Positions 21,450-32,900 of a stretch of DNA of 49,378 bases are shown here, one piece after another; the stretch's first letter is position 1, and the number at the start of each line of letters is the position of its first letter. Where the stretch lies: assembly GCA_033557835.1 (NCBI GenBank), contig JAWQRO010000200.1:1-49378 (forward strand). Reading direction: 5' to 3'. The stretch is from Helochares maculicollis. Its lineage: Eukaryota; Arthropoda; Insecta; Coleoptera; Hydrophilidae. The notes beneath the pieces are model-generated. The model was not told where the DNA came from. It ran no database searches and worked only from the letters and a program-made list of their open reading frames with translations. A program made the position numbers and the translations under genes.

Positions 21450-24400
21450 CGTTACGAAGCCAACTCAAATCGACTAATGTGTCGAGGGGATTATGTTGAC
21501 AAATGCCCAAGTTCATTGTAATAACATCTACATCTGTTTATATAAATCACCGCTTGCAGACAAAAACCATCTATTGTAAAACAGCAAAAGCATAATTGTA
21601 CTTAACAGATATGAATTCGAATGAATGTTTCAATGTGACTCATGTTGAATCGTTGCCACAAATGATAATATATTAATTATATTTAAAGCAATATTGACTT
21701 AAACGTAATGGAGAAATGCTTGTTCTAATGCTACTTAATATTAGCGTGAAGGCAAACCTGTAAATTCTAAAATACATGTAAAGAAGCTCCGAGCAATCGG
21801 TAAAGTTAAAATAAATGACTTACATTTGGTTTCATCACATTTTTGTAGGTCTTGATGGGGCGATTCCATAATCAAAAACACAATATTTCATTAAACACAT
21901 TCGAATTGGCAACTCGTTTAAATACGAAATGTACATTTTGTAATTGAAAATACGGCGTTATTAATTTTTTATCAAATTTGACTGAATGCCGAATCTAATA
22001 CGCGTGTTCAATGCGAAGCCTTCGTTTTTTAATTTTGCTAGCAGAGCCATCTTAAAATTTGTATATTTTGACAGTGTTTAGTTAAGTACAATTAAAACTA
22101 GTTTGACAGCGCTTCAAGATTTGGAAGCGTCGAAAAACTGATCTTGTGAACTTATTAAGCGCAACGCTTACTTTAGTTTTGATTTTCATATTATAACAAA
22201 TTCAAAATTGAGGTTATGAATGCTGATTCAGCTCACTTGTACTAGCCAAGTAATAACTTAAAGCGCGCACTTAAGTAAGAACGAAAGGGATAGCTATTTG
22301 AAAAAATGATGGCTTAATCAAGAAAATACGTTTTTATTAGCAAAATACATCAAGTTACGAAAATTTTTGACAAATTTCGTAAGCTATCTTCGGAGAGCAA
22401 TAAGTCAAACGAAATCCTGACGTATCCAAACGCAAAAATACGCGGTTCGGAACGGATTCACCAGGAGAAGAGGCCGCAAAACGGAAAACACCCAACAAAA
22501 AACACAGTTCATTTGAAAACTTCTAATTTAAACCCATAATAAATGTAACAATAAAACATAATATATTATCAGCTATGGTAGTAACTTGAGAAAAATAACA
22601 ATTAAAATTTGGTAAACATAAACGCCGCATTCCTTTGTGTTTTTATCATCTAAAATTGGTTGATAAAAACATGTCTAATTTTTTAACCAATTATAAAATT
22701 ACAAAAATCGTAAGACCCCAAAAAATCTAAATGCACATATTTTTTATTCTTTATATCTTTACATTACTAATAGTTAGTTATGTACAAATTTATATAGAAC
22801 ATATTTGGAATTTTGTTTCTTCGATGAAAATATGCTTTATTCTTACGGATTTATGCTATACAACAAAGAAATTAGCCGCAAGAATAAAGCTTACTTTCCT
22901 TGGAACCGGGTGCCCCCAACGCACCACGATAACATAAATGCACAAAGTGTATACAGTAAGCGATAGCTGGAATGTAGAATTAACAAAAGTAATAATAATA
23001 ATATAGAACAACAAGTGTTTTGCAATATAAGAGAACTAAATACATACTTTGGTACTGTTTATATCCTTATATATGCATATATTACATATATAGTCTACTC
23101 TGAATAATTAATTAAAAACTTGATTATATGTTGGGTTCTAAATTGTCTTACTGTATCACATCACAGTATTACAAAAGCTATTGCTTAAAAGGCTTCAACA
23201 ATAATAAAAAATGAAAGTGGAGTAGCCAGAGCGTTGCAGTGGCAAGATTTGAGGAATTACACGTGATTTGACGAGGTATTTTTTCAAGTTGTTTGTATGC
23301 ACATACATAAATTTATACTTAGTAGCTTCAGCACAAATGTATTTAATCGGTGGTTTAAAGATTTTAGACAGTAAATTTTAATTTTAAAACGCATATATGG
23401 CACAGAGGTGGCGCTGCCTCCCTAAATGGCATCTGAAAAAACAAACGAATGTATAGAAATGTCAAAAAGCAAGACACAAAACAAATGAGGTTAGCACACA
23501 GGTTAGGTGAAAGTAAATGCACGTAAAACGAGAGCTCTTCATGGCACTTGATAAACAACGTGCAATTTGTGCTGAGTCTCCATCGGATGAATTTATGTGT
23601 CCATACCCTATGATTATATGGAACGTATTGTTTAGCGACTCGGTGCGACAACTCGGCTACCCCATGTAACTATCTAAAGTATATTAAGAAGTTAAAACTA
23701 AAATATATAAAAATAGAGCATAATTTTCTTGTAAATATTTATAAAATTTACTTCAACTAAAAGTAAAAACGTTATTATTTTTTAATGAGATACACCAGCA
23801 GTGTAATTTAGTCATTTTTAAAACACACTGTACATATGCAGCGTAAAAGAAATTCTTTCTCTAAAATATAGGATGAGAATCTACTTGTTATTCGTTTATA
23901 CATTGTATACCATACAAAGAAAATAAATAAGATATGAAAATATAGTACATATCACATGTTATGAGTTCAGAGTAGTAGCTGGTTTGTGCAGGAGGTAATC
24001 GGCTCGTGAATGTTTGATAATCATTCTGCGAACAGACGGGGAGCGTCAGATACGAAGCTTAGCTGCCTCGATCAGCTCGTTTCGATTAAAAAATTTTCAC
24101 ATTCACTGCTGGTATGCTACCTGCGCATAGCAGCTACAAAACAAAAACTTAAACAGTAACTCTTCGTACATCACGCCTGACGCAAGAGGCCAATAGTTCA
24201 ATGAATTTTCAAATTTTAGCCGAAAGGACGGATGTGGACATACACATTTTACGCCATATCAAGTAGGCTCAGTTTTGTCAATAGGCCATTTTGTTCCATG
24301 TGAACCGACACTTACTTTATAGGTTTTTTATACATCAACAACAATAAATACATTAAACAAGAAAATAAGTTCACACTCAAGTTAGCTCGGGCAGATTTGA

Positions 24401-24640
24401 TGTACGAATTGCACCATTTAGAGAAATAACATTCTACAGCACAAAAATACATTAATTTTTAAGCAAGCGTCAATGTGTATATTTTTAAAAGACGTGTACT
24501 TCTTTTTAGTATTACCACTAAACTTCTAACATTTAATATTGCTCGAGACAGAAATGAAAATGGAATTAGGTCTCTTTTAAATAACACTTCTGTTTATTTT
24601 GCAAACAAAATCATTCTAAAGGTTCCTTTTGATCGTGAGG
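21450..24640. other. intergenic, nothing recognised
   Basis: About 3.2 kb of AT-rich sequence. A GCGCCACCTCTGTGCC-like patch (23400-23420 on the opposite strand) may belong to a SINE, but I cannot define it. No domain is seen. Confidence 0.4.
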
Positions 24641-24654
24641 CAAGTGGTGGCAAT

Positions 24655-24860
24655 CACAGACAAAGTTACAGCCTGGTAGATCACTTCAACAACTTAGTAG
24701 GTCGCTTCTACAGCTCATGAGGTTGTTTCTATAACCTAGGAGGTTACTTCTACAACCTAGGAAGGTCACGAGATTACTTCTACAACTTACAAGATAGCTG
24801 TTATAAGCCCAGACGTTAATTCTACAATCCATGACGTTGCTTATGAACTACAATTGCTCC
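24655..24860 (+). repeat. degenerate minisatellite of about 21-24 bp hairpin units
   Basis: About eight units around the consensus AGGTTACTTCTACAACCTAG: for example AGGTTGTTTCTATAACCTAG and AGGTTACTTCTACAACCTAG, next to each other at about 24719-24761. The best units begin AGGTT and end AACCT, so each could fold into a small hairpin. The outer units are diverged. Confidence 0.75.
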
Positions 24861-24869
24861 ACAAGCACT

Positions 24870-26279
24870 CAGGTTACAATAGCAATTGAATAATTTTAAA
24901 TGTTAATTGAGGTTCCTACAATACATGATTAAGGGCATCAAGGGTTTTCAATTTTATGTATCATCATAACATTTGTGTCCGTTGATTTCAATATAATTTC
25001 GGTTGTTTAGATTGCTGATGATTAGTTTTAATTTTGCGACTACGACTATAAAACTTTTCGGCGATATTTAGGCACTGCATTCCAGTTATATTAGTAATGA
25101 ATTTAGTTGCTCGCTTCATAAATTGTCTTAATTAAATTGGATTTTCGCTTCGAATCACGGTGGTAGACCGTCAAAGCAACAAATCCGGTACTATTCGAGG
25201 TTAGGGGCTCCAACGCTAAATGGAGAGTCAAAAGAACATGCTATTAACCTATCAACTCAGTGTTTCTGTATCGGAAATAAGCCAACTGATTGTAATGTTG
25301 TAAATAAGTCGAAAGTGGGACTTCACATACAATTATCAATGACTGTTTGGTATTATAATTTCATTCGTTTGAGTGGAAAATTGAGTTATTGCGAGTGTAG
25401 TTCATAAAGAGCAGGCTTTGATTCTTTATTCCACTAAACTCCAATAGTTAGTTTGACACTTTGTGGGCTAGTGCAGCACGGAAAAAATAATAACCCGCAT
25501 CCTAGGTGTAATGTCTTATTACACTGTTTAAATTTATTTCAAATAAACATTGAAGTTACTGATCATTACTTTCCTTAAAACATATTCATATCAATTTAAA
25601 TGTGAGACCGTTGATTGATTGTATTTTCCCCCTGTGAGAATTGTTTTACGCGTCTCCACTAGTCAAGTATTTCTACGAAAATGATTCAGAATTTATGACT
25701 ATATGCACCAATAGAGGTCTTCCTCCTTGCAAAATTGGAAAAATATGGTTCGTCGCAGTTATAGTTTATTACGATGTTGGTAGACAATCCATATGATTTT
25801 CAGAATTACTTCAGATAATGCAATACAAAGTCATAACAGTGATTGTGATTGAGGGACAAAAAATGAAGACAATATGTGATATCAATTACAATAAAAAAAT
25901 CATGAAAGGGGTTGATAGAGTTGCTCAATGTGTGCAATGTTATTCAATTAACGCCCTACTTTTGTTCTTAATTCATTGTGGATTATTTAATGTATTTAAA
26001 ATCTTTTTACACCAAATTCAAAAATGTACAAATGCTTATTATAGGATGTTGCGGAAGAGTGGATAAAATAAACTGTTCCAGAAAATCCAGTGAAACCTAT
26101 ACCGAATACATAAAAACAATTATCCTCCAGGCAGATTGTCAAAAGATGTCAGAAAACAGGTAATAGTTAAAATTTCAACACCTCAAAGACAACTCAGAGT
26201 TTGCTTTGTGCACAAGAAAAAAGTTTAACTTGTTATGTGTCAATTTTGCAAAATGACTGTTTATAAATGAGAATATTTC
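24870..26279. other. intergenic, one motif shared with the 7.8/12.6 kb ends
   Basis: At about 25190-25215 GGTACTATTCGAGGTTAGGG then GCTCC resembles GGTACTATTCTATTTGAAGG then GCTCC (reverse complement of 12610-12634). Otherwise no coding signal is seen. Confidence 0.35.
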
Positions 26280-26800
26280 CTCAAATACCATGTTACGCTT
26301 GGTTTTCGCATAGTCGAGCTTAGGAGAGACCTTAGATCCAGCTTTCCAGTTTTCGCTGTTCAGTAGATGGGGTTAAAACTGGTGGCGCATTTGTAATACC
26401 ACTCAAAATTGATAATCAAGGTTAGCCGAACTGGCACTTTTTAAATTACTCTCTAAAGCCCTGGGCCCGGAGCTATATACTGAGCATTGGAGAAGTCTCT
26501 CTCTCTTCTGGTGGCTTGGTGAGCGAAAGTCACATGGGCAGGGTGGCCTCCTGTTTCCGTTGGTTTTCTGAAGTCGAGAAAGAATTTGCTGCCTTGAGTG
26601 AAGCAAGAAAAGGAAGAAAATCAAGGGGATTTTGGTAGCGGCCACCCTCACTTTTGGAATTAGAGCCCGTATTTTTGGATCTAATCTCATTAGAGCCCTT
26701 TCAGGTAATATTTGATAATTGTTTGTCATTCATGTTAGGTTGATTGCGGATCCGCAGATTGTAGGCTACCATGTATCTACTGCATAGGTAAATTGCCTGA
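26280..26800. other. GC-richer island with no assigned gene
   Basis: This stretch is clearly less AT-rich than its flanks and has a 108-codon minus-strand frame (26403-26729; IRALIPKVRVAATKIP, HQKRERLLQC). I do not recognise the product. It could be an untranslated exon, a promoter or a SINE. Confidence 0.3.
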
Positions 26801-29240
26801 GGGGCTTCGGCCAAACTTTTACACCCTTGGCGCAACAGTTTTTTGTGATATTTATTTTATTATTCAATTGTTCTATATGTATAGTTTCTGGGAATTAGAT
26901 TGTTTGCCGTTTGTGTCTTACCCTGTCGAATTAAGTTTATTCCTCGCGACTTTGCATCTCAACCACATTTGTCAGTGTTTAGTTTTTACGAAAAGTTTTA
27001 AACCATGATAATTTTCTATCTGATCAATTTGTTTATAAATTAAAATATTTTAATTTAGTTTTACTTTATTCTTAAACAAAAAAAAACATATTTTTTTAAA
27101 CTCTATTGTAGTCCAAGTTGCTTTTAATATGTCAAAGGCTTCATTCGCAAATGTGTAGATTTTTTACAATCTCCGAAATTTTGTCCGCTGTGCATTCTCG
27201 ATAGATATGTTAGGCTGCCCACTCATATTTTAATAAAATCAAGGTTTTGTATCGGTGTTGAATCAAAGAATATTGATAAATAAATATCCGTAGATTACAG
27301 CAATTGTATGATTTTAAATTTCAAACTGTTTGTAAAATTCATGGCATTTCATTGAGGACTTGATTATCATATTACAAACAGCTGGATTATTTGACACTAA
27401 ACTGTTGGTTTAGTAAGTTGATAACAGCATATTATGACTTTTCATTTGGCACATTAGCCCCTAACCATACCCTAAATCCTCACTTTGGCCCACAATTCAG
27501 TTCAAAGACTTAATATACCTAACCAACAATGTTACACAACCTGCATTGATATTTACAAATCAACATTAACAAGACAACAAAGCTTGGGGAAAACACATCT
27601 TACTGGAGAAGCCAGAGCCGTTGAAATGTTTATGCAACAAATGTTACGAAGAACAATTATAGACATTAGTCTATTGTTGTAACCCTTCGAGTCTCTACAA
27701 TATCGATTTTTACAGCAGGAACATTTACGCTTGGTAAGTTCCTCCCATGTTCTACAAATTACGCCCATGAGTTGGATTTGCGACTCTGCAAGCGCCGCGT
27801 ATGTGACAACAAGCCACCAATGCACTGTTGACCAAAACAAGCCTATCGTTCAGATACGAACAAAATAGAAAACGTCTTTAAAATTTTTCTTTATAAATAT
27901 TTGCCTACAATATTAATATAGTAACATTTATCATCAGATTCACCTTCATTTTATTGTGTATAACATGCTAATATAATGCGGAACTTGTTCAATTTTATTT
28001 TAGTTAACTTTTTTATCATCTTTAAAGTAATCTACTAATTCATTTGTGCCATTATTTATGATTTTATTTAGTAATATGTATATAACACAACAACATTAAA
28101 GAGCTTTTTTTCAAAACCTACGGAAATTGTATCACACGAGATGTGTTTACATTTAACATCCACGATTATACATAGCATAGTTAATATGTATAACATACAA
28201 GTGTAAAAAGAAGCTTATATAGACATTCGGCATTTTACACATAAGGACGCTGATCTAGCACCGTATTTTATATAGAAAATTTAATAATTTTCTTTAATTC
28301 GTGGACAATTTGCCTCTGCGTTGGTTCAGTTCTTGTCAAGTTGCGTTGCCTACACCCAGGTCGGTTTGAAGCCGAGTCTATTATCGACTTAAGATATTAT
28401 ACACTATAACTGTTTTCGTAGCGAGCAACCGTCGTAAAGTCAAGATATATGTTATTCAAGTAAAGTTTTGCCACACTATCATTATGAAGTTGTGGCAAAG
28501 ACGTGGTTGACTATTATTACCGATTTTCGTAAGGTAAATAGCCATCTGCACGGCTGGTTAGTTCAGCTACTCTCATTAGCGCCAATTAATCCACCGCGTT
28601 TCGTCGTTCTGGGCCAAGCTAACGAACAGGACGAATTATCCACCGATATATAAGTAAATGATTACTTTATGAACCTGGACGTTGATTCTTCTTACAAAAA
28701 TATAACTTTGGATTTAGATTTCTCGATGAGACGAACCGCCGAAAATGCAATAAATACATATGCGTACTTTTTTTTTAATTATTTCAATTTATTGAAGATG
28801 AGATTTAGCATTTTAAAGGCACCGAGCTACCGTTAAAGCTATTATCACACTTAAGCCAGAAAATGAACGTCGTATTTACAAGATTAAATGCAACATTTAT
28901 TGATAAGCAAAATTTTTCTTGAAATTCGGGTAGGCAGATACTCGTGTTTTCCGTTCAAAAATATATTTATACTTAATTTTGGATCCTTATGTTCGCTTGT
29001 GAATATACATCGAAGAAGTTGTGTAAGATCTGAATAAAAGCTCTGTAATTGTTACTTTTTTTGCTTAAAAATAGTATTACATGTGAAATAAAACACAATT
29101 ACATTCTGCTTATTAATATACAACAAGAACAACCATGAACATACAATGTAATAATATAATATACATAAGTATTCGGCTAAATAAGTATATAAAAAGTAGA
29201 GTGCTGTTCTTAGAGAGCCCGAAATTTAAGTAAACTGAAC
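26801..29240. other. intergenic with two unassigned GC-richer patches
   Basis: 27720-27840 (minus frame with ALAESQIQLMGVICRTWEEL) and 28310-28660 (plus frame of 61 codons ending in PPRFVVLGQANEQDELSTDI) stand out in composition. Neither shows a domain I know. The rest is AT-rich. Confidence 0.3.
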
Positions 29241-29242
29241 TC

Positions 29243-29365
29243 GGATACCTAGTACTTAAAATCGTAGTACATAACTTAAAGCATTAAAAATCATGGTACC
29301 TCGAAGGGAAGTACGTAGAATTCTGGTACTTTAAATGTCAGTACTAAAAACATCAGTATTTAAAA
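29243..29365. repeat. irregular repeat of GGTACTTTAAA-like words
   Basis: TAGTACTTAAAATCG, TAGTACATAACTTAAAG, TGGTACCTCGAAGG, TGGTACTTTAAATG, TCAGTACTAAAAACA and TCAGTATTTAAAAAC follow one another at irregular 15-30 base spacing. This is a decayed minisatellite. Confidence 0.5.
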
Positions 29366-29550
29366 ACTTGGAGAAATGTGATTAAGTAAAAAATACGTAG
29401 AGAGAACAGAATTTGCGTAAACAGCTTCCAAATTTAATATAATCGATATGAGATCGGACCGAAAGAAAAGGTCCGAAAGATACGTTAAAATGATATATAC
29501 AGAACATCACTTAACACTCCTTAATTTGGAAGTCTTGCTTGAGTGAGCTC

Positions 29551-29567
29551 GGGTCGTCCGACGACCC
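29551..29567. repeat. perfect GC-rich palindrome
   Basis: GGGTCGTC, a central C, GACGACCC. It has 8-bp arms in AT-rich surroundings, in the probable 3' flank of the CaMKI gene. Confidence 0.8.
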
Positions 29568-29616
29568 TTTACAGTGTCACTAATAATAGCATACTTTGGA
29601 GAAGCTTTCATTAGAT

Positions 29617-29622
29617 TTTATT
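29617..29622 (-). terminator. candidate polyadenylation signal of the CaMKI gene
   Basis: AATAAA on the minus strand, about 177 bases past the stop codon. Its use is inferred. Confidence 0.4.
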
Positions 29623-29798
29623 CTTTTAAATTTAAAAAATAAAATTTGTACATGGCAAAATTCAACTTTTCAATTCGATTACAAACCTTGAATAAAAGCT
29701 TTTCCAAATACATATATACTCAATGTAGTTTTACTTTTTTATATTTATGTAGTAGTTATCAGAAAGAGTAGTTTGTAAGAGGAAGGTGACCACCCCCT

Positions 29799-29951
29799 TT
29801 ACTTACCACCAGCACCATTAACACTGCCGCAAGGTTCGCCTGTGGACATGCTACGCTGAGCTATTGGGCTACGCCCGCCACCGCTAGAGCCGGAACTACT
29901 AAGTGCCATTTGTTGCATTTTCCGAATGACGGTTGTGGCATGATATGCTTG
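29799..29951 (-). CDS. CaMKI: CaMKI last coding exon
   Basis: Residues 315-364 and TAA. It starts after TTCTGTAG with QAYHATTVIRKMQQMAL, the C-terminal half of the calmodulin-binding helix, then a Ser/Gly-rich tail ending GAGGK. The stop overlaps a GTAAGT donor, so a longer isoform is possible. Confidence 0.9.
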   Translation of the reverse strand, partial: QAYHATTVIRKMQQMALSSSGSSGGGRSPIAQRSMSTGEPCGSVNGAGGK

Positions 29952-32900
29952 CTACAGAATAGAAAACATGGTTAAACATTTGTTAGATCTACAATTTACA
30001 TTTAAAAAAAAAACAACAATACTACAACACATAAAAAATTGGGACGTGCCGAAGGAATGATGCTATAAAAACCCAGCCCACCCTTTTGCTTTGTTTCATT
30101 ATACCTCTAGTGGCTGCTCCACATTGGAGCGATTTATTCACGGAGGCAGTGATTTGCCATAGCTTGAGCGGTTTATACAGGATGCTTCATCGTGCAAAAC
30201 TCTGCCCACATATAAATCAAAAAAGAAGTTTTCACAACAGTAATACAACACAAAAATTGGGAAATAGAATACATTAAGATTTTTAAAACGTTCATCAAAT
30301 CAAAGTAGAAACCTCTTTCCAAATTTAATAAGGCCCTAATTCCTGTATAACCTTATATATAATAAAAAAATAACAAAATGTAAAGAAATAGATTGTGCAA
30401 GAAATTTGGGCGTTCAAGGTGCTAGTAAGAATAAAAAGTATGGAACAGAAAAATCGAAAACTGACTGTAGGGCGAGACGTTGAAGGAATGGGAGCATAAA
30501 CTGCATCGGCAAATTAAGGAGGATAAAATTTGTATATGGAGGAGCAAATTTAAGACACGTCCCGACAACCGGCTTTGATGGTTAATGTAAAAACCGACAA
30601 AGGAACAAAGTATACTTGAGACACACATAGAGGAAAAAAATGCAAACTTGGTGGGGCTCTCCATGCTCATTACAACAAAAAAATCAGATTCTTACCTTGA
30701 AGCCATCTTTCTTAAAAACCGTTAAAATATTTTTCTAGAGGGAAAAACGCTCAGTATACCCGGCCCCTTTTGTCACTTTTACACACCGATCAAAAAAGCC
30801 TTTGTGAAGAGTGATACTTTTTAATTAAACACTAAAAATTGTACAATTCTGCTTAAAAAAATAAATCAAAATGAAAGGTTCCTTCTAAGTTTATCGGACA
30901 CTTGTGCTGCTGTTTGGACTTGCAAACGCCTTAAAAAGAGCAAAGTGACTAAACCTACCTTCCAGCGGGATTTGGCGAAATTTTTCTTAAGCTGTTCTGA
31001 AACGGTTCCGTGGATGTTTTTGTTGCTGGCCGCGTTACCAGAAATCCTGAAAAATACAAGAGCTTCGCTGAGTTGCTTTTCAGCCATTTGTTTTTCACCC
31101 GAAGGTTTTCCTTTATTGAAGAAAACAAATATGTTTTGACCGGTGTACTTACCAAGGATGAGCGAGAGCTTGGCGGCAAGAGTAACGTTTTTCGACGTTA
31201 ACACACATGAGTTGTCTTATAAAATCTTTAGCTGAATCGCTGATCTCATCCCAATACGGGGAATCGAATTCGAACTCGCCTTTCAAGATTTGGGCAAAGA
31301 GATTAGCATCATTTTCGTCATAGAACGGAGGGTATCCACAAAGTAGGATGTATGATATAACCCCTATGCTCCAAACATCAACGGCCTTCCCGTACGGTTT
31401 CTGTGCCAAAACCTCGGGTGCTAGAACAATGTCACGATGTTAAACTATTCTTCTGAAAGCTAAACCGATGATTAAGACATACCGACATATCCGGGTGTAC
31501 CGCAAGCAGTCGCCATGATTCCAGAATCTTCCATTTTCGACAGGCCAAAGTCGCTGATCATAATTTTGCTGTCCTCGTCAGGACTGTAGTAGAGCAAATT
31601 TTCGGGTTTCAAATCACGGTGGACCACGCCTTGTTCATGCATGTACTCTACTGCTTCCAGCACTTGTCGAATCAAATCAGAGGCGTCTTTTTCGGTATAA
31701 GAGCCCTTCTCAACAATGCGATCGAACAGCTCCCCGCCGGTCACTCTAAATTGGCGAAGTGATTTGTTTTTTCGGTTTTTTAAATATTGCTAAGACCAGT
31801 AAAAACGAAACACATGGCTGAACGTATTGCATCAAATATTTTTTTAATGGGGCATTCAATTTTTCAACATTTCATGCATTTTAAATCAAATCATAATTAG
31901 TTAATAAGGTTACCATACGAGTTTTAAATATGCATTTTTACATTCACTTTGACTATATTAGCAATAGCCTATTGGTTTGCTTGCCCAAATTAAAAAAATT
32001 TGCAGGAATATGTCTTTGCCGCATTATAATTTAGATATTGATTTCTTCTAAAATAATGATCTGGGATTGCTTTAAGCGGAAGTATTAATTTCGTTATTTG
32101 TTTTGACACACGATAAAATCCAAGTTGCGCCGAGACTTGGTTTAGATTAAAAGATCAGCTTTTTGTTCAAAATACAAGTTGTTCACACACTCAAGTTCTA
32201 CCAAATTTTGAAGACCTGAAGTCAACACTGTCTCCATGTTGATCTATTACCTTTTATCAATTTCGTATTTAACAAAATTATTACATTCTTTAACCTAGGA
32301 ATTCTAGTTCCAACCATTGTAACATTTGAATTTTGAGAGTCCGTTAGAAAATAATGACTTAAAATATGAACTTCCCACTTTTCAAAATTGAACTAGACAC
32401 GATATCTTTGTTTGAAGTCAATTAATACATTTTGTACAGTATATGAAAATATTCATGCTAGATACCGGAATGTTGCAGACCTACAAACGGTTATTAAAGC
32501 CCCTATATTTTCAAAATTTTAAGGTAAAGCTTCAGACATGCTATCGCCGCGAGACCGCCCTCTTAATTGGCCTCAAATCAAAAACGCTATTACAGAACAT
32601 TTTTTGGACTCTAGAAATTTAAAACAATTAATAGTAAAATTTAATAACATCAAAATTAATAAAAACGAAAGTTTAGTTAATTTTGGTTAGATTAAGAGTT
32701 ACCGTAAGCAAGTTAATATCTCAACATTTTTTACACAAACAAATTAGACAAGAAATTCTATTAGGAACTGGTTTAGATCACTTCATGGCTTGCATTCAAT
32801 ATTAAATAGCCGTGCAAATAATGATACAACTTCACACCTAACGAAAATATTTCAACTTGTGGCGAAGGAGTTACATCAGCAAATATGACTCTTTTTAAGA

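Noticed and set aside
24655..24860. CRISPR-like array
   Set aside because: Units are short, degenerate and have no unique spacers. The genome is eukaryotic.
30866..31204. 112-codon minus-strand frame and its plus-strand shadows
   Set aside because: It contains CaMKI exon 6 plus parts of the introns on both sides. Only 30959-31046 is coding by splice sites and homology.
32515..32895. Endogenous retrovirus with envelope
   Set aside because: Only a gag-like stretch is seen, with no pol, env or LTR nearby. It is best described as an LTR-retrotransposon relic.
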